Below are positions 33,080 to 40,704 of a DNA stretch of 41,321 nucleotides, piece after piece. The notes beneath the pieces are model-generated. The model made no database searches and was not told the origin of the DNA. It saw only the letters and a program-made list of their open reading frames with translations. Position 1 is the first letter of the stretch, and every line of letters begins with the position of its first letter. Source of the stretch: an uncultured Oscillospiraceae bacterium (GTDB lineage: Bacteria > Bacillota > Clostridia > Oscillospirales > Oscillospiraceae); the NCBI GenBank assembly GCA_947627745.1, contig CANQXH010000010.1:1-41321 (forward strand), read 5' to 3'. A program made the translations under genes and the position numbers.

Positions 33080-33700
33080 TTACAGCGGCAGGGGCTCCCC
33101 CATGCCGTGGAGCTTGATCCGCTTGCCCTCCCGGATGCCCCGGACCCAGCACTTGTGACACATGGCGATGTAGCTGTCGTTGCCCCCCAGCAGGAGCTGG
33201 GCCCCTTCCGTGACGATCTTGCCGTCGGCGCCGATCCGGGCGTTGACCGTGGCCTTGGCCCCGCAGTCGCAGATGGTCTTGATCTCCTGGATGGTGTCCG
33301 CCACCTCCATGAGCCGCCGGCTCCCGGCAAAAAGATGGCACTGGAAGTCCGTCCGCAGGCCGAAGCACATCACCGGCACGTTGAAATCGTCCACAATGGC
33401 CCGGAGCTGGTCCACCTGGGCCTCCATCAGAAACTGGCACTCGTCCACGATGATCACGTCGCAGCGGCCCAGCTGGGCGTCCTGAAACCGGGCGTACACG
33501 TCCTTCTCCGGGGGCAGGATCTCCACCTCCGCCTCCAGGCCGATCCGGCTGCGCAGGCGACTGGCCCCGTCCCGCACGTCGGCGCTGGGCTTGATGAGCC
33601 AGACCTTCAGCTCGTTTTCCTCGTAGTTGTATTTGGTGATCAGGGCCTGGGCGGTTTTGCTGGAGCCCATGGCCCCGTATTTGAAATAGAGCTTTGCCAA
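33080..33700 (-). CDS. tdk: Thymidine kinase, type II
   Basis: A 206-residue kinase: P-loop GAMGSSKTAQA near the N-terminus, VDECQFL with the catalytic Glu, and a zinc ribbon formed by CDCGAKA and CHKCW, as in the type II family. It phosphorylates thymidine and deoxyuridine. The start is TTG at 33700-33698, supported by GGGAGGACTATCT and by the immediate AKLYFKYGAMGS. First gene of the salvage cluster; promoter at 33728-33756. Confidence 0.95.
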   Translation of the reverse strand: MAKLYFKYGAMGSSKTAQALITKYNYEENELKVWLIKPSADVRDGASRLRSRIGLEAEVEILPPEKDVYARFQDAQLGRCDVIIVDECQFLMEAQVDQLRAIVDDFNVPVMCFGLRTDFQCHLFAGSRRLMEVADTIQEIKTICDCGAKATVNARIGADGKIVTEGAQLLLGGNDSYIAMCHKCWVRGIREGKRIKLHGMGEPLPL

Positions 33701-33727
33701 AGATAGTCCTCCCTTGTATTTTTCTCC

Positions 33728-33756
33728 ATTATACCGGATTTTCCTGTCTTTTGCAA
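33728..33756 (-). promoter_or_regulatory. Promoter of the tdk-to-cdd nucleoside salvage cluster
   Basis: TTGCAA (33756-33751), 17 bases, perfect TATAAT (33733-33728) on the minus strand, 27 bases before the TTG start. Confidence 0.86.
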
Positions 33757-33821
33757 GCCCGATTTAGATAAAATACTCAAATGTGCCAAGCATTCCTGCT
33801 TTCATACAAGAAAATGGGGGC

Positions 33822-33850
33822 TTGAGTCCGCCCCGTTTTTCTGCTACAAT
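33822..33850 (+). promoter_or_regulatory. Promoter of the zinc-ribbon/MoxR/VWA operon
   Basis: TTGAGT (33822-33827), 17 bases, TACAAT (33845-33850), 19 bases before the ATG at 33870. Confidence 0.78.
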
Positions 33851-33869
33851 AGGGCAAGAGGTGAACGCA

Positions 33870-34142
33870 ATGATTTTGGAAGGCTGTCAGGGGAAAAAGG
33901 GGCCCCAGATCCTGGAAAAGGCCTGCCCCCGGTGCGGGGAGACGGTGGAGCTGCTCTCCACCGATCTGTTCGTTTTATGCGGCAACTGCGGGGAAACGGT
34001 TTACAGCGATCTCATGGACTGCTCCCAGCGGTGCCCCAAAGCCCGGGAGTGCCTGGGAGAAAAAGCCTATGAGCGGATGGCCGCTGCCCGGGACGCCTGG
34101 CGGCGGGAGTGGCGCCGGCTCCAGGAATCCGACGAATGGTGA
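33870..34142 (+). CDS. Small zinc-ribbon protein
   Basis: This 90-residue protein has two CxxC pairs, CPRCGE (about residues 19-24) and CGNCGE (about 37-42), then a Cys-rich DCSQRCPKARECLG motif (about 50-63) and a charged helical tail. The first two pairs should hold one zinc; the third motif suggests a second metal site or an oxidation-sensitive cysteine set. I recognise this kind of protein in anaerobes but not a specific function. AGAGGTG precedes the ATG; a GTG three codons earlier is possible. It is the first gene of an operon with a MoxR ATPase gene (10-base gap) and a VWA gene. Confidence 0.83.
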   Translation: MILEGCQGKKGPQILEKACPRCGETVELLSTDLFVLCGNCGETVYSDLMDCSQRCPKARECLGEKAYERMAAARDAWRREWRRLQESDEW

Positions 34143-34152
34143 GGTAAGCGCT

Positions 34153-35079
34153 ATGAAACAGGATATTCACGCCTATTTGACCGGCCAGGGCGTCTCGGAG
34201 GAGCTGATCCGGGAGGCGGCGGCCTTCCGGGAACGGTATCCGGTGGAGCCGGAATTTGCCGGGCGGGTGGAGGTCCCCGCCATGCCCTTTCTTGGAAAGG
34301 ACACCCTGGAAATGGCCATGGCGGGGCTGCTCCAGGGGGAAAATCTGCTGCTGTGCGGCGGGAAGGCCACGGGAAAGAACGTGCTGTGCCAGACCCTGTC
34401 CTGGGTCTTTGGGCGGCCGGCCTTCGACATCTCCTGCCATATTCATACAGATAGCGCCTCCCTCATCGGCACCGATACCTTCCGGGACAGTCAGGTGCAA
34501 TTCCGGAAGGGCCCGGTGGCGCTCTGCGCCGAGGCCGGGGGCTTTGGGGTGCTGGACGAGATCAACATGGCGAAAAACGACGCCGTTTCCGTTCTCCACG
34601 CCGCCCTGGACCACCGGCGGCGGATCGACGTGCCCGGCTATCAGCGAATCCCCCTGCACTCCGCCGCCCGGTTCCTGGCCACCATGAACCTGGGCTATGC
34701 CGGCACCCGGGAGCTGAACGAGGCCCTGGTGTCTCGGTTCCTGGTGGTGGACATGCCCCCGCTCCAAAAAGAGACGCTGGAGGACCTGCTGCGGCGGTAC
34801 TTCCCGGATATGAAGGATTCGGCGCGGGAGCAGTTTTCCGGGCTGTTTCTGGACCTTCAGCGGAAAGCCGGAAACGGGGAGATCTCCACCAAGGCTCTGG
34901 ATCTGCGGGGCATGATCGGCGGAATCCGCGCCATCCGCTCCGGCCTCCGCCCCAGCCTCGCCATCCGCATGGGGGTGCTGAACAAGAGCTTCGACAGCTT
35001 TGAAAAGGAAATTTTGGAAGACGCGGCCAACACCCGCATTCCCGCCGGCTGGAGCCGGGAGGATGTCTTTGGAGGGTAG
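34153..35079 (+). CDS. MoxR family AAA+ ATPase (NorQ/CbbQ-like)
   Basis: A 308-residue AAA+ protein: Walker A GGKATGKN (69-76, unusual in having Lys-Ala for the canonical Pro-Gly), Walker B VLDEIN (Asp135, Glu136), a GTDTFRDSQVQFRKGP insertion typical of the MoxR group, sensor 1 ATMN, and an arginine finger SRF. MoxR ATPases work with VWA proteins to remodel or load metal enzymes. The partner VWA gene overlaps the 3' end by 17 bases. No client metal enzyme gene is adjacent, so the target is unknown. Confidence 0.9.
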   Translation: MKQDIHAYLTGQGVSEELIREAAAFRERYPVEPEFAGRVEVPAMPFLGKDTLEMAMAGLLQGENLLLCGGKATGKNVLCQTLSWVFGRPAFDISCHIHTDSASLIGTDTFRDSQVQFRKGPVALCAEAGGFGVLDEINMAKNDAVSVLHAALDHRRRIDVPGYQRIPLHSAARFLATMNLGYAGTRELNEALVSRFLVVDMPPLQKETLEDLLRRYFPDMKDSAREQFSGLFLDLQRKAGNGEISTKALDLRGMIGGIRAIRSGLRPSLAIRMGVLNKSFDSFEKEILEDAANTRIPAGWSREDVFGG

Positions 35080-36862
35080 GGGCCAGGCGGCGGAAAATCT
35101 GGCCGCTTTGGAGGACCGCCGCCTGGAAATCGAAAACCGGCTCCGCAACCTGTTCTGGACCGTCAGCGGGGACTACTCCCTGGACATCCGGCCCGACGCG
35201 GAAGTCTTTCTGCGCAGTCCGGGGTTGGCGCTCTACGATGCCGTGAAGCAGGGGGCCTTCGTCAGCCACTTTGACCCCCGGGCCCTGGCCCTCTACACCC
35301 TGCAAAAACGGGCGAAGGGGGCTGATGAACAGGCCCTTACCACCCTGACCCAGCTGTGCGTGGACGCGGCGGCCTATCCTCTGGCCAGCCGGGAGCGGCG
35401 GGGCGTAGGGGAAATGCGGGCCCGGGCCTTCCGGGAGCTGCTGGCGGGCGGCTCCTTCCGGGGCCGTCCGGGGCGGCTGCGGAAATGCCTGATCCTCCGG
35501 TTTTTGGGCCAGCCGGCGCAAATCCCGGAAGAGCTGCTGCCTGCGGTGGAAATCATCGACGGTCTTTCCGACGCCCGGGATACGGACGCCATCATCGCCG
35601 CCATCGACCGGCTCTATAACAGCCTGGCGGACTCGGCCTTTGAGGCCCTTCATGGGGATCTCAAGGCGGTACGCCGGGTGACCGGGGAGGAGCTGGCGGC
35701 CTTTTCCCGCAATCAGGCCCTTTCCGACCGGCAGATTCAGCAGGTTTTGGATGAATACCTGTCCGCCGCCCGGGAGGAGCTGCTGAAAACCGGCCAGATC
35801 CGCCCCGCCCGCCGGGAAGCGGTCCGCCCGGATGACAGCAGGGAGGAGGTCGCGCCGCCGGACCCGGTGGAGGCGGAGAAGGTCTACGCCTTCATAGAAC
35901 GGCAGTTCGGGAAAAGCGATCTGCCGCCGGAAGAGCGGGAAAAGCGAAACCGGCGGCTGTGTACCGGCATCCATCGGGGCTGCTCTCTCCACTTTACCCA
36001 GGGGGTGCTGCAAAACCCCGTGCTGAAAAACACCCAGTACCTGCGCACCCAGATGCAGAGCATGAAAAACGAGATGTACTTCCAGATGAAGCGGCAGAAC
36101 ATCCAGCGGAGCGTCACGCTGCTCTCCGCCATGCTGAAGCAGGCCCGGATCCAGCGCATGGACGAGGACGCCGTCCCCTCGGAGCAGGGGCAGATCGTCC
36201 CCGGGCGGCTGTGGGAGGTGGGCAGAATTCGGGATCCCAAGCTCTTTGACCGGGAAAAAAGGCGGGATCAGGCCGATTTCCTGGTGGACATCCTCCTGGA
36301 CAGCAGCAGCTCCCAGACCCTCCGCCAGCCACAGATCGCCGCCCAGGGCTACATCGTCAGCCAGGCCCTGAGCCTGGCGGGCATTCCCCACCGTGTCTGC
36401 GGCTTCTGCTCCTACTGGGACTACACCATGATCCACCGGTACCGGGACTATGACGACCCCATAGAGGCCAACAGGAACATTTTGCAGTTCCGGGCCTTCG
36501 GGGAAAACCGGGACGCCCTGGCCATCCGGGCCATTCGGGAGGGGATGCTTGCCCGCCCGGAGGAGAAGAAGATCCTGGTCCTCCTGTCCGACGGCAGGCC
36601 CAATCATCTGGGCGTCCGGCGTCCCGGCAGCCGCCACCCCCCGGCCTATGTGGGAGAGGAGGCCATCAGGGATACGGCACTGGAGGTGCGGAAGACCCGG
36701 AGCCAGGGCATCGGAGTGCTGGGAATCTTTGTGGGCGGCGAGGAGGACCTGGCCGCCGAGCGAAAGATTTTCGGCAAGGAATTTATTTACAGCCGCAGCA
36801 TCCTCAGCTTCGCCCACATTGTGGGGACCTATCTGCGGACGCTGATGGAGGATTCCGATTGA
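35063..36862 (+). CDS. VWA domain protein (NorD/CbbO-like MoxR partner)
   Basis: A 599-residue protein. A long helical N-terminal part (1-400) leads to a C-terminal von Willebrand A domain. The MIDAS motif DSSSS (Asp413, Ser415, Ser417) follows FLVDILL, with a GYIVSQALSLAGI helix and a late VLLSDGRPN strand. NorD/CbbO proteins of this plan act with a MoxR ATPase to mature a metal enzyme. ATG at 35063 overlaps the ATPase gene and has GGAG 8 bases upstream. It ends at a strong hairpin. Confidence 0.88.
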   Translation: MSLEGRGQAAENLAALEDRRLEIENRLRNLFWTVSGDYSLDIRPDAEVFLRSPGLALYDAVKQGAFVSHFDPRALALYTLQKRAKGADEQALTTLTQLCVDAAAYPLASRERRGVGEMRARAFRELLAGGSFRGRPGRLRKCLILRFLGQPAQIPEELLPAVEIIDGLSDARDTDAIIAAIDRLYNSLADSAFEALHGDLKAVRRVTGEELAAFSRNQALSDRQIQQVLDEYLSAAREELLKTGQIRPARREAVRPDDSREEVAPPDPVEAEKVYAFIERQFGKSDLPPEEREKRNRRLCTGIHRGCSLHFTQGVLQNPVLKNTQYLRTQMQSMKNEMYFQMKRQNIQRSVTLLSAMLKQARIQRMDEDAVPSEQGQIVPGRLWEVGRIRDPKLFDREKRRDQADFLVDILLDSSSSQTLRQPQIAAQGYIVSQALSLAGIPHRVCGFCSYWDYTMIHRYRDYDDPIEANRNILQFRAFGENRDALAIRAIREGMLARPEEKKILVLLSDGRPNHLGVRRPGSRHPPAYVGEEAIRDTALEVRKTRSQGIGVLGIFVGGEEDLAAERKIFGKEFIYSRSILSFAHIVGTYLRTLMEDSD

Positions 36863-36891
36863 GTTTTAGATGTTTCCCGTCCCAAGGAAAG

Positions 36892-36914
36892 GGCCGCCGG
36901 TTTTCCCGGCGGCC
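36892..36914. terminator. Terminator between the VWA and DUF11 genes
   Basis: A 9-bp GC stem GGCCGCCGG/CCGGCGGCC with a 5-base loop; a T-rich plus-strand tail (ttgcctatttt). It lies between two convergent genes. Confidence 0.83.
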
Positions 36915-36923
36915 TTGCCTATT

Positions 36924-39512
36924 TTATGAATCTTCTTCCCTTCCGGATGGGTACGCGAGCAGCGCTCTTCGGAGAATCCATTCCCGCGTCTGGCAGCGGT
37001 GATCATCGTAGGCATCAAACACCGCCGCCGCCAGGGCCGGCAGCAAAATCAGCAGGTGCAAAACGCAGCATTTTTCCACAGTGAAGGGCAGGCCCGTCAG
37101 GGGCGGCCCCTCCTCCCCACCCGGCACGGTCGCATCCGGCACATGGGGGGCATCCGGAGCGGTGGAAGGGCCCGGCCCGCCGGTTGGCCCAGAAGGGCCC
37201 GGCGGAGTCTGGGGAGCGAAGATGGTCAGCTTGCCGGTGACCTGGACAGCGTAGTTGCCGCTTACGTCTTGATCTCCGTTTAATACGCGCAGGCTCTCCA
37301 AATCCTCCACCTCCGTGTAAATTCCCGGGTCCGTGCCGGTGATCCGGGCGCGCAGTATCAGGCTGTCGCCATACACAAGCGCGCCCTCTTGAAGGTCTTG
37401 CTGGGTAATCTCCAAGGTAACGGGGCCGCCGGTGTAAGGACGGGTCTCCTCCCTGCCCAGGGAAAGTTCCCGCCGCGCGATGACAAAAACGGCGCTGGCC
37501 CGCGCCTCGGGCAAGTTCTTCGTGGCGGGCCAAACCGCCTCCACTTTGTACATCCCCGCGTCCTTCGGCCTTTCGGAAAGGGGCTCTTCCCCGGTTTCGC
37601 TTACTCGATAGTAGGTGATCTCGGGCTGGCCGTACCCTTCCGCGCCGGGGCCTTCCACCGCTGCCGCAGGCTCCGGCTGCGCGCCGTAAATGAGGCCGCC
37701 CTGCCGGACCGTGGCTGTGTATGCGCTTTCTCCGGCAGGCCTAATCTCCAGGCAGCCGTCGGTATACCGGATTTGCACATCATAGCACCCCGCGTTTTCA
37801 CCGGTTACGGAAAAATCCGCCGCCGTCAGGCCCATGGGGTAGACGCCGGCGTCCGTGCCGGCGGCATAGGCCCTTTTTCCGGAGGCAAGGACCACCTCCA
37901 GTCCGGGTGGCAGCGCCGGACGGCCCTCCGTCTCCACGGTGAAGCCCCCGATTTCGTGGGGCTTTCCATCATACGGAGCCTCGTCCCGGTTTCCGGTAAT
38001 CACGACGGTCAGGGGGATTTTTTCGGTGGCCGTCACCGCCGCCCCGGAGGCGGAGATCTTTTCGCCGCCATATACCCCCTCGGCAAAGGCCGTATTTTCA
38101 AGGACGCCGGCGTTCACATCCGCCGCCGTCACCACATAGGCCGTGGTAAAAGCGCCGCTCTCGCCGGGCAAAAGGGACGGGATGGTTTCCCGCAGCCCGG
38201 TCAGGGAATCGGTCACGGTGATTCCGGTGACCGTCACGTTTCCGGTGTTGGAAACCGTGACGGTGTAGGTGATCGTGTCGAATAGCTGCGCGCCGCCGGT
38301 TTGATCAGCGGTTTTGGCCACCGTCAGCGCAGGCCTGGGGGTGGGAATCGTCACGGCGGCGGCATCCGAGGCGGTGACCTGGATGCCGAAAAGGCTGTAA
38401 CCGGTGGCGGTGGAGTAGCCCGTCAGGGTTTGGCCCCCAAAGGCCCGGATGAGTTCCTCCGTCACGGTGAAGGAGGCGGTCCGTTCCCTGGCCTTCCCGG
38501 CGGGAAGGTCGCCGATCTCCCAATCCTGGCCGCCGGGCAGCCCGATCCCCTCCATCCGGTCCTCCACCGTCACGCTGTGAAGGTCTACTTGTCCGCTGTT
38601 TGTGACCGCGACCGTATAAGTAACCGTATCGCCAAGCTGCGGAGCCGGTTTGTCCACGGTCTTGGTCACCTCCAAAGCGGGACTGCGCACGGGAAATACC
38701 ACGGTATCGGTGCTGTTAACGGTGGCGCTGGTGGTAAACGTACCGTTGTCGGCGGTTTCGCCGTTATTGGTCACATTCACTGTGCCATAATAGTTGACGG
38801 CGGCGAAAACCGTGGCCGTCACCAGGCCGTCCCGCACATCCTCCCCCCGGACCGTGTAGGGAAACGCGCCGGCCCAGACCCCGTCCTGATCGTGGACGGG
38901 AACGGTATAGGGCGTATCCCCGATAATCACGGTGACCGTTTGCAGGGATCTTTCAAAGCCTTGCAGCTGCTCGCTATCGTCCGGCGTAACGGTCAGGTCC
39001 AGTGTGACGGTCTGGCCGACCTCCGCTTCCTCTAGCTCTTCTTGCCGGATGGAGACCGACAGCTTGGGGCGGTAGGCCGTCACATAGTGGTCCACGTTCT
39101 GGTTGGCGTGCATGGTGTACGCGAATTCCACGCTGCCGTTTTGGGAAACGATCCCGCCCCGCAGGCCGGGGTTGGCGTGATTCTCATAGTAGGCGCTGGT
39201 GATCAGGCAGCCCTCCTCCGGCGTGACCGTGAAGCTGACGCCCACACCGTCACCTGTGAAATGCTGGGTGGTAAAGGTGGTGACCGAATCGTCGGAGACC
39301 ACGGTCCAGTCGCTGGGAAGGACGGTCTTCCCCACAGCCGTGACGGCGCAGTGCTCCAAATGGAAGACAAAGCAGCCGGTCACCTGTTCCCCGGCGACTT
39401 CGGCCTGCTCCATCACGGGTCCGCTCCGGCTGTCAGCGTAGACAGAAGCGCCCCGCACAGATCCAAGAAGCACCACGGACAACACGAGCATCATCATGCT
39501 TCGAAATTTCAT
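36924..39512 (-). CDS. Large exported surface protein with DUF11 and MBG/Ig-like domains
   Basis: An 862-residue protein with a signal peptide (about 1-26, cleavage after VYA). An adhesion-like N-terminal part (27-285) precedes two DUF11-type repeats (near 290-395, 395-500), opening LEVTKTVDKPAPQLGDTVTYTV and LTVAKTADQTGGAQLFDTITYTV. MBG/YDG-like repeats follow (about 505-760: APYDGKPHEIGGF, LIYGAQPEPAA, RPYTGGPV). A Pro/Gly/Thr-rich stalk leads to one hydrophobic segment (about 815-835) and a 27-residue charged tail. There is no LPxTG sortase motif, so it may be membrane-anchored. A likely adhesin or surface-layer protein; role unproven. AAGGAGG precedes the ATG. Confidence 0.87.
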   Translation of the reverse strand: MKFRSMMMLVLSVVLLGSVRGASVYADSRSGPVMEQAEVAGEQVTGCFVFHLEHCAVTAVGKTVLPSDWTVVSDDSVTTFTTQHFTGDGVGVSFTVTPEEGCLITSAYYENHANPGLRGGIVSQNGSVEFAYTMHANQNVDHYVTAYRPKLSVSIRQEELEEAEVGQTVTLDLTVTPDDSEQLQGFERSLQTVTVIIGDTPYTVPVHDQDGVWAGAFPYTVRGEDVRDGLVTATVFAAVNYYGTVNVTNNGETADNGTFTTSATVNSTDTVVFPVRSPALEVTKTVDKPAPQLGDTVTYTVAVTNSGQVDLHSVTVEDRMEGIGLPGGQDWEIGDLPAGKARERTASFTVTEELIRAFGGQTLTGYSTATGYSLFGIQVTASDAAAVTIPTPRPALTVAKTADQTGGAQLFDTITYTVTVSNTGNVTVTGITVTDSLTGLRETIPSLLPGESGAFTTAYVVTAADVNAGVLENTAFAEGVYGGEKISASGAAVTATEKIPLTVVITGNRDEAPYDGKPHEIGGFTVETEGRPALPPGLEVVLASGKRAYAAGTDAGVYPMGLTAADFSVTGENAGCYDVQIRYTDGCLEIRPAGESAYTATVRQGGLIYGAQPEPAAAVEGPGAEGYGQPEITYYRVSETGEEPLSERPKDAGMYKVEAVWPATKNLPEARASAVFVIARRELSLGREETRPYTGGPVTLEITQQDLQEGALVYGDSLILRARITGTDPGIYTEVEDLESLRVLNGDQDVSGNYAVQVTGKLTIFAPQTPPGPSGPTGGPGPSTAPDAPHVPDATVPGGEEGPPLTGLPFTVEKCCVLHLLILLPALAAAVFDAYDDHRCQTREWILRRALLAYPSGREEDS

Positions 39513-39557
39513 ACGCTACCTCCTTATTCTGACTCCATTGAGCGAATTTTTAAAGTG

Positions 39558-39579
39558 GGAACGGGAAGCGCCCCGTTCC
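39558..39579 (-). promoter_or_regulatory. Hairpin in the leader of the DUF11 surface protein gene
   Basis: GGAACGGG/CCCGTTCC (39558-39565 with 39572-39579), 8 bp with a 6-base loop, lies 45 bases before the ATG. On the minus strand CACTTTAAAAATT follows, so it could be a weak attenuator. No convincing promoter was found above it. Confidence 0.45.
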
Positions 39580-39655
39580 TCCCTTCATTCTATGCGCTTC
39601 GACACCGTTTGACATTTTTCATGGGCCGTGGGGCCGGGAGGCGGGAAGAACAAAT

Positions 39656-39709
39656 ACAGCGCCGCTCCGGGGCGTCCTCCGCAGGGGAGGCGCGCCGGGG
39701 CAGCGCTGT
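39656..39709 (-). terminator. Long GC hairpin after the CHAP pseudogene
   Basis: Outer arms ACAGCGC/GCGCTGT (39656-39662, 39703-39709) enclose further GC-rich pairing. T-rich tails are present on both sides. It lies between the CHAP pseudogene and the surface protein gene. Confidence 0.55.
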
Positions 39710-39739
39710 GCGTCTTTATTTTGTTTGACCTTTTAAAAC

Positions 39740-39772
39740 GGCGGGCCTGAAAACCGGGCCGCTTTCCCCGCC
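39740..39772 (-). terminator. Terminator-like hairpin after the CHAP pseudogene
   Basis: GGCGGG/CCCGCC (39740-39745 with 39767-39772) with inner pairing, followed by GTTTTAAAA on the minus strand, 20 bases after the stop. Confidence 0.6.
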
Positions 39773-39792
39773 TGCTCATCTCTTCAAATGCT

Positions 39793-40356
39793 TTAAATCA
39801 CCGCCTGTGCGGCCTCGATGGCGGAAGGTTCCTCGTCATAGGCGGGGTACCCATAGCCCCAGATCTGCTCCGCGTCCCGGGAATACACCCGCTGGGCCAC
39901 CTGATCGGCGGTATTTCCCTCAATGGTATATACGTTCTCCTCGTCCACCCGATAGACCAGCCCGGTATGGGTCAGCTTGTTTTCCTCGTACCCGAAGAAG
40001 ATCTGGGCGCCGACCTTGGGAATCTTCCCGGCTTGCCCCTTCTCCTTGTAATACCCGTAGGAGTATGTACAGCCCGCGCCCCTGCTTTTTTCGGGCTGGC
40101 AGAGCAGCTTCAGCGCCGCCTCATAGCCATAGGCGGTCAGGAAGCACCAATCGATGAACATATCGCACCAGGCATAGCCGTTTTTCTTGCCGTTGTACCA
40201 ATTCGGGTACTTGGTATCAAAATCCCGGGCGTACTTGGTGTAATTCCCATCCCCCGCGTTGGCGGTCTTGCTGTCCAGACCGCAGTCGGTCTACTTTTCA
40301 AAATAGCCGATCTCCCCCATGGCAACGGCAATCACCTTGCTGGCAGGATTTCCCAT
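39793..40356 (-). pseudogene. CHAP-domain amidase/peptidase gene with an in-frame amber codon
   Basis: From ATG at 40356 (AAGGAGTGCATAAAA in front) the frame reads MGNPASKVIAVAMGEIGYFEK, then TAG (40293-40291), then 166 further codons in the same frame to 39793. After the stop come DSKTANAGDGNYTKYARDF, NGYAWCDMFIDWCF with the expected CHAP catalytic Cys, AGCTYSYGYYKEKGQ, VGAQIFFG, LTHTGLVYRV and YTIEGNTADQ. These are typical of Clostridia and phage CHAP endopeptidases. A restart at ATG 40161 would lose the AWC cysteine, so no active enzyme is expected without readthrough. The rest of the frame is intact, pointing to a recent mutation or a base-call error. Confidence 0.85.
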
Positions 40357-40410
40357 TTTTATGCACTCCTTCGCTTTTTATTGTCGTAAAATTGAACCTG
40401 CTTTGCGGCT

Positions 40411-40440
40411 ATTTTACTACGCCCGGCCTGCCCTTGTCAA
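40411..40440 (-). promoter_or_regulatory. Promoter of the CHAP pseudogene
   Basis: TTGACA (40440-40435), 18 bases, TAAAAT (40416-40411) on the minus strand, 54 bases before the start codon. Confidence 0.72.
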
Positions 40441-40548
40441 CATGGACGTCCCCCGCGAATGCCTTTCATTCATGTTCGCCGTTGGCAATTTTGAGAAACG
40501 CGCCCGTTGTACGCAGGAGTATTTTAAATTACATTTTGTTGCTTTTTC

Positions 40549-40580
40549 CCAGTTGCGCCAGAAAATTTCCACTTGTGCCA
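40549..40580 (+). repeat. Two VirR/LytTR-like direct repeats beside a promoter
   Basis: CCAGTTGCGCCA (40549-40560) and CCACTTGTGCCA (40569-40580) agree at 10 of 12 positions, with an 8-base spacer (20-base period, two helical turns). The second ends 6 bases before the -35 box at 40587. They resemble the VirR box pattern CCAGTTNTNCAC. Confidence 0.6.
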
Positions 40581-40586
40581 AGCCCC

Positions 40587-40615
40587 TTGATTTTCAAAAA
40601 TATGGGCGCTATAAT
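40587..40615 (+). promoter_or_regulatory. Promoter of the rightmost gene
   Basis: TTGATT (40587-40592), 17 bases, perfect TATAAT (40610-40615); leader of about 83 bases to the ATG at 40705. Confidence 0.85.
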
Positions 40616-40704
40616 TGATACAAAGGGGTAAAATCGCGCGAACCAGTATTTGGAAGGACTCATACGCGCGGCACTTGATCGCATGATATAAGGAGGCGCT
40701 TTTT

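Larger units (their letters stand above)
40357..40704. other. 348-base divergent promoter gap
   Basis: No gene is supported here. It holds the CHAP pseudogene promoter (40411-40440), a pair of VirR-like repeats (40549-40580) and the promoter of the rightmost gene (40587-40615). Its base composition is clearly more AT-rich than the flanking genes. The stretch 40441-40548 shows nothing I can identify. Confidence 0.6.

Noticed and set aside
34562..36817. Minus-strand open frame of 751 codons opposite the MoxR and VWA genes
   Set aside because: It overlaps two real, motif-bearing genes and has no domain of its own.
39585..39779. A 64-codon minus-strand frame between the surface protein and the CHAP pseudogene
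   Set aside because: It lies over two terminator-like hairpins and has a basic, low-complexity product and no ribosome site.
39793..40161. A 122-codon intact gene starting at ATG 40161 in the CHAP frame
   Set aside because: This start would discard the catalytic cysteine and the N-terminal half of the CHAP fold; the upstream ATG with a good ribosome site and the intact frame beyond the amber codon show it is the tail of a longer gene.
40291..40293. Stop codon reassignment (amber read as an amino acid)
   Set aside because: Other genes here end at TAG, TAA and TGA codons normally placed before terminators, and no suppressor tRNA is visible in the window, so a genome-wide recoding is not supported.
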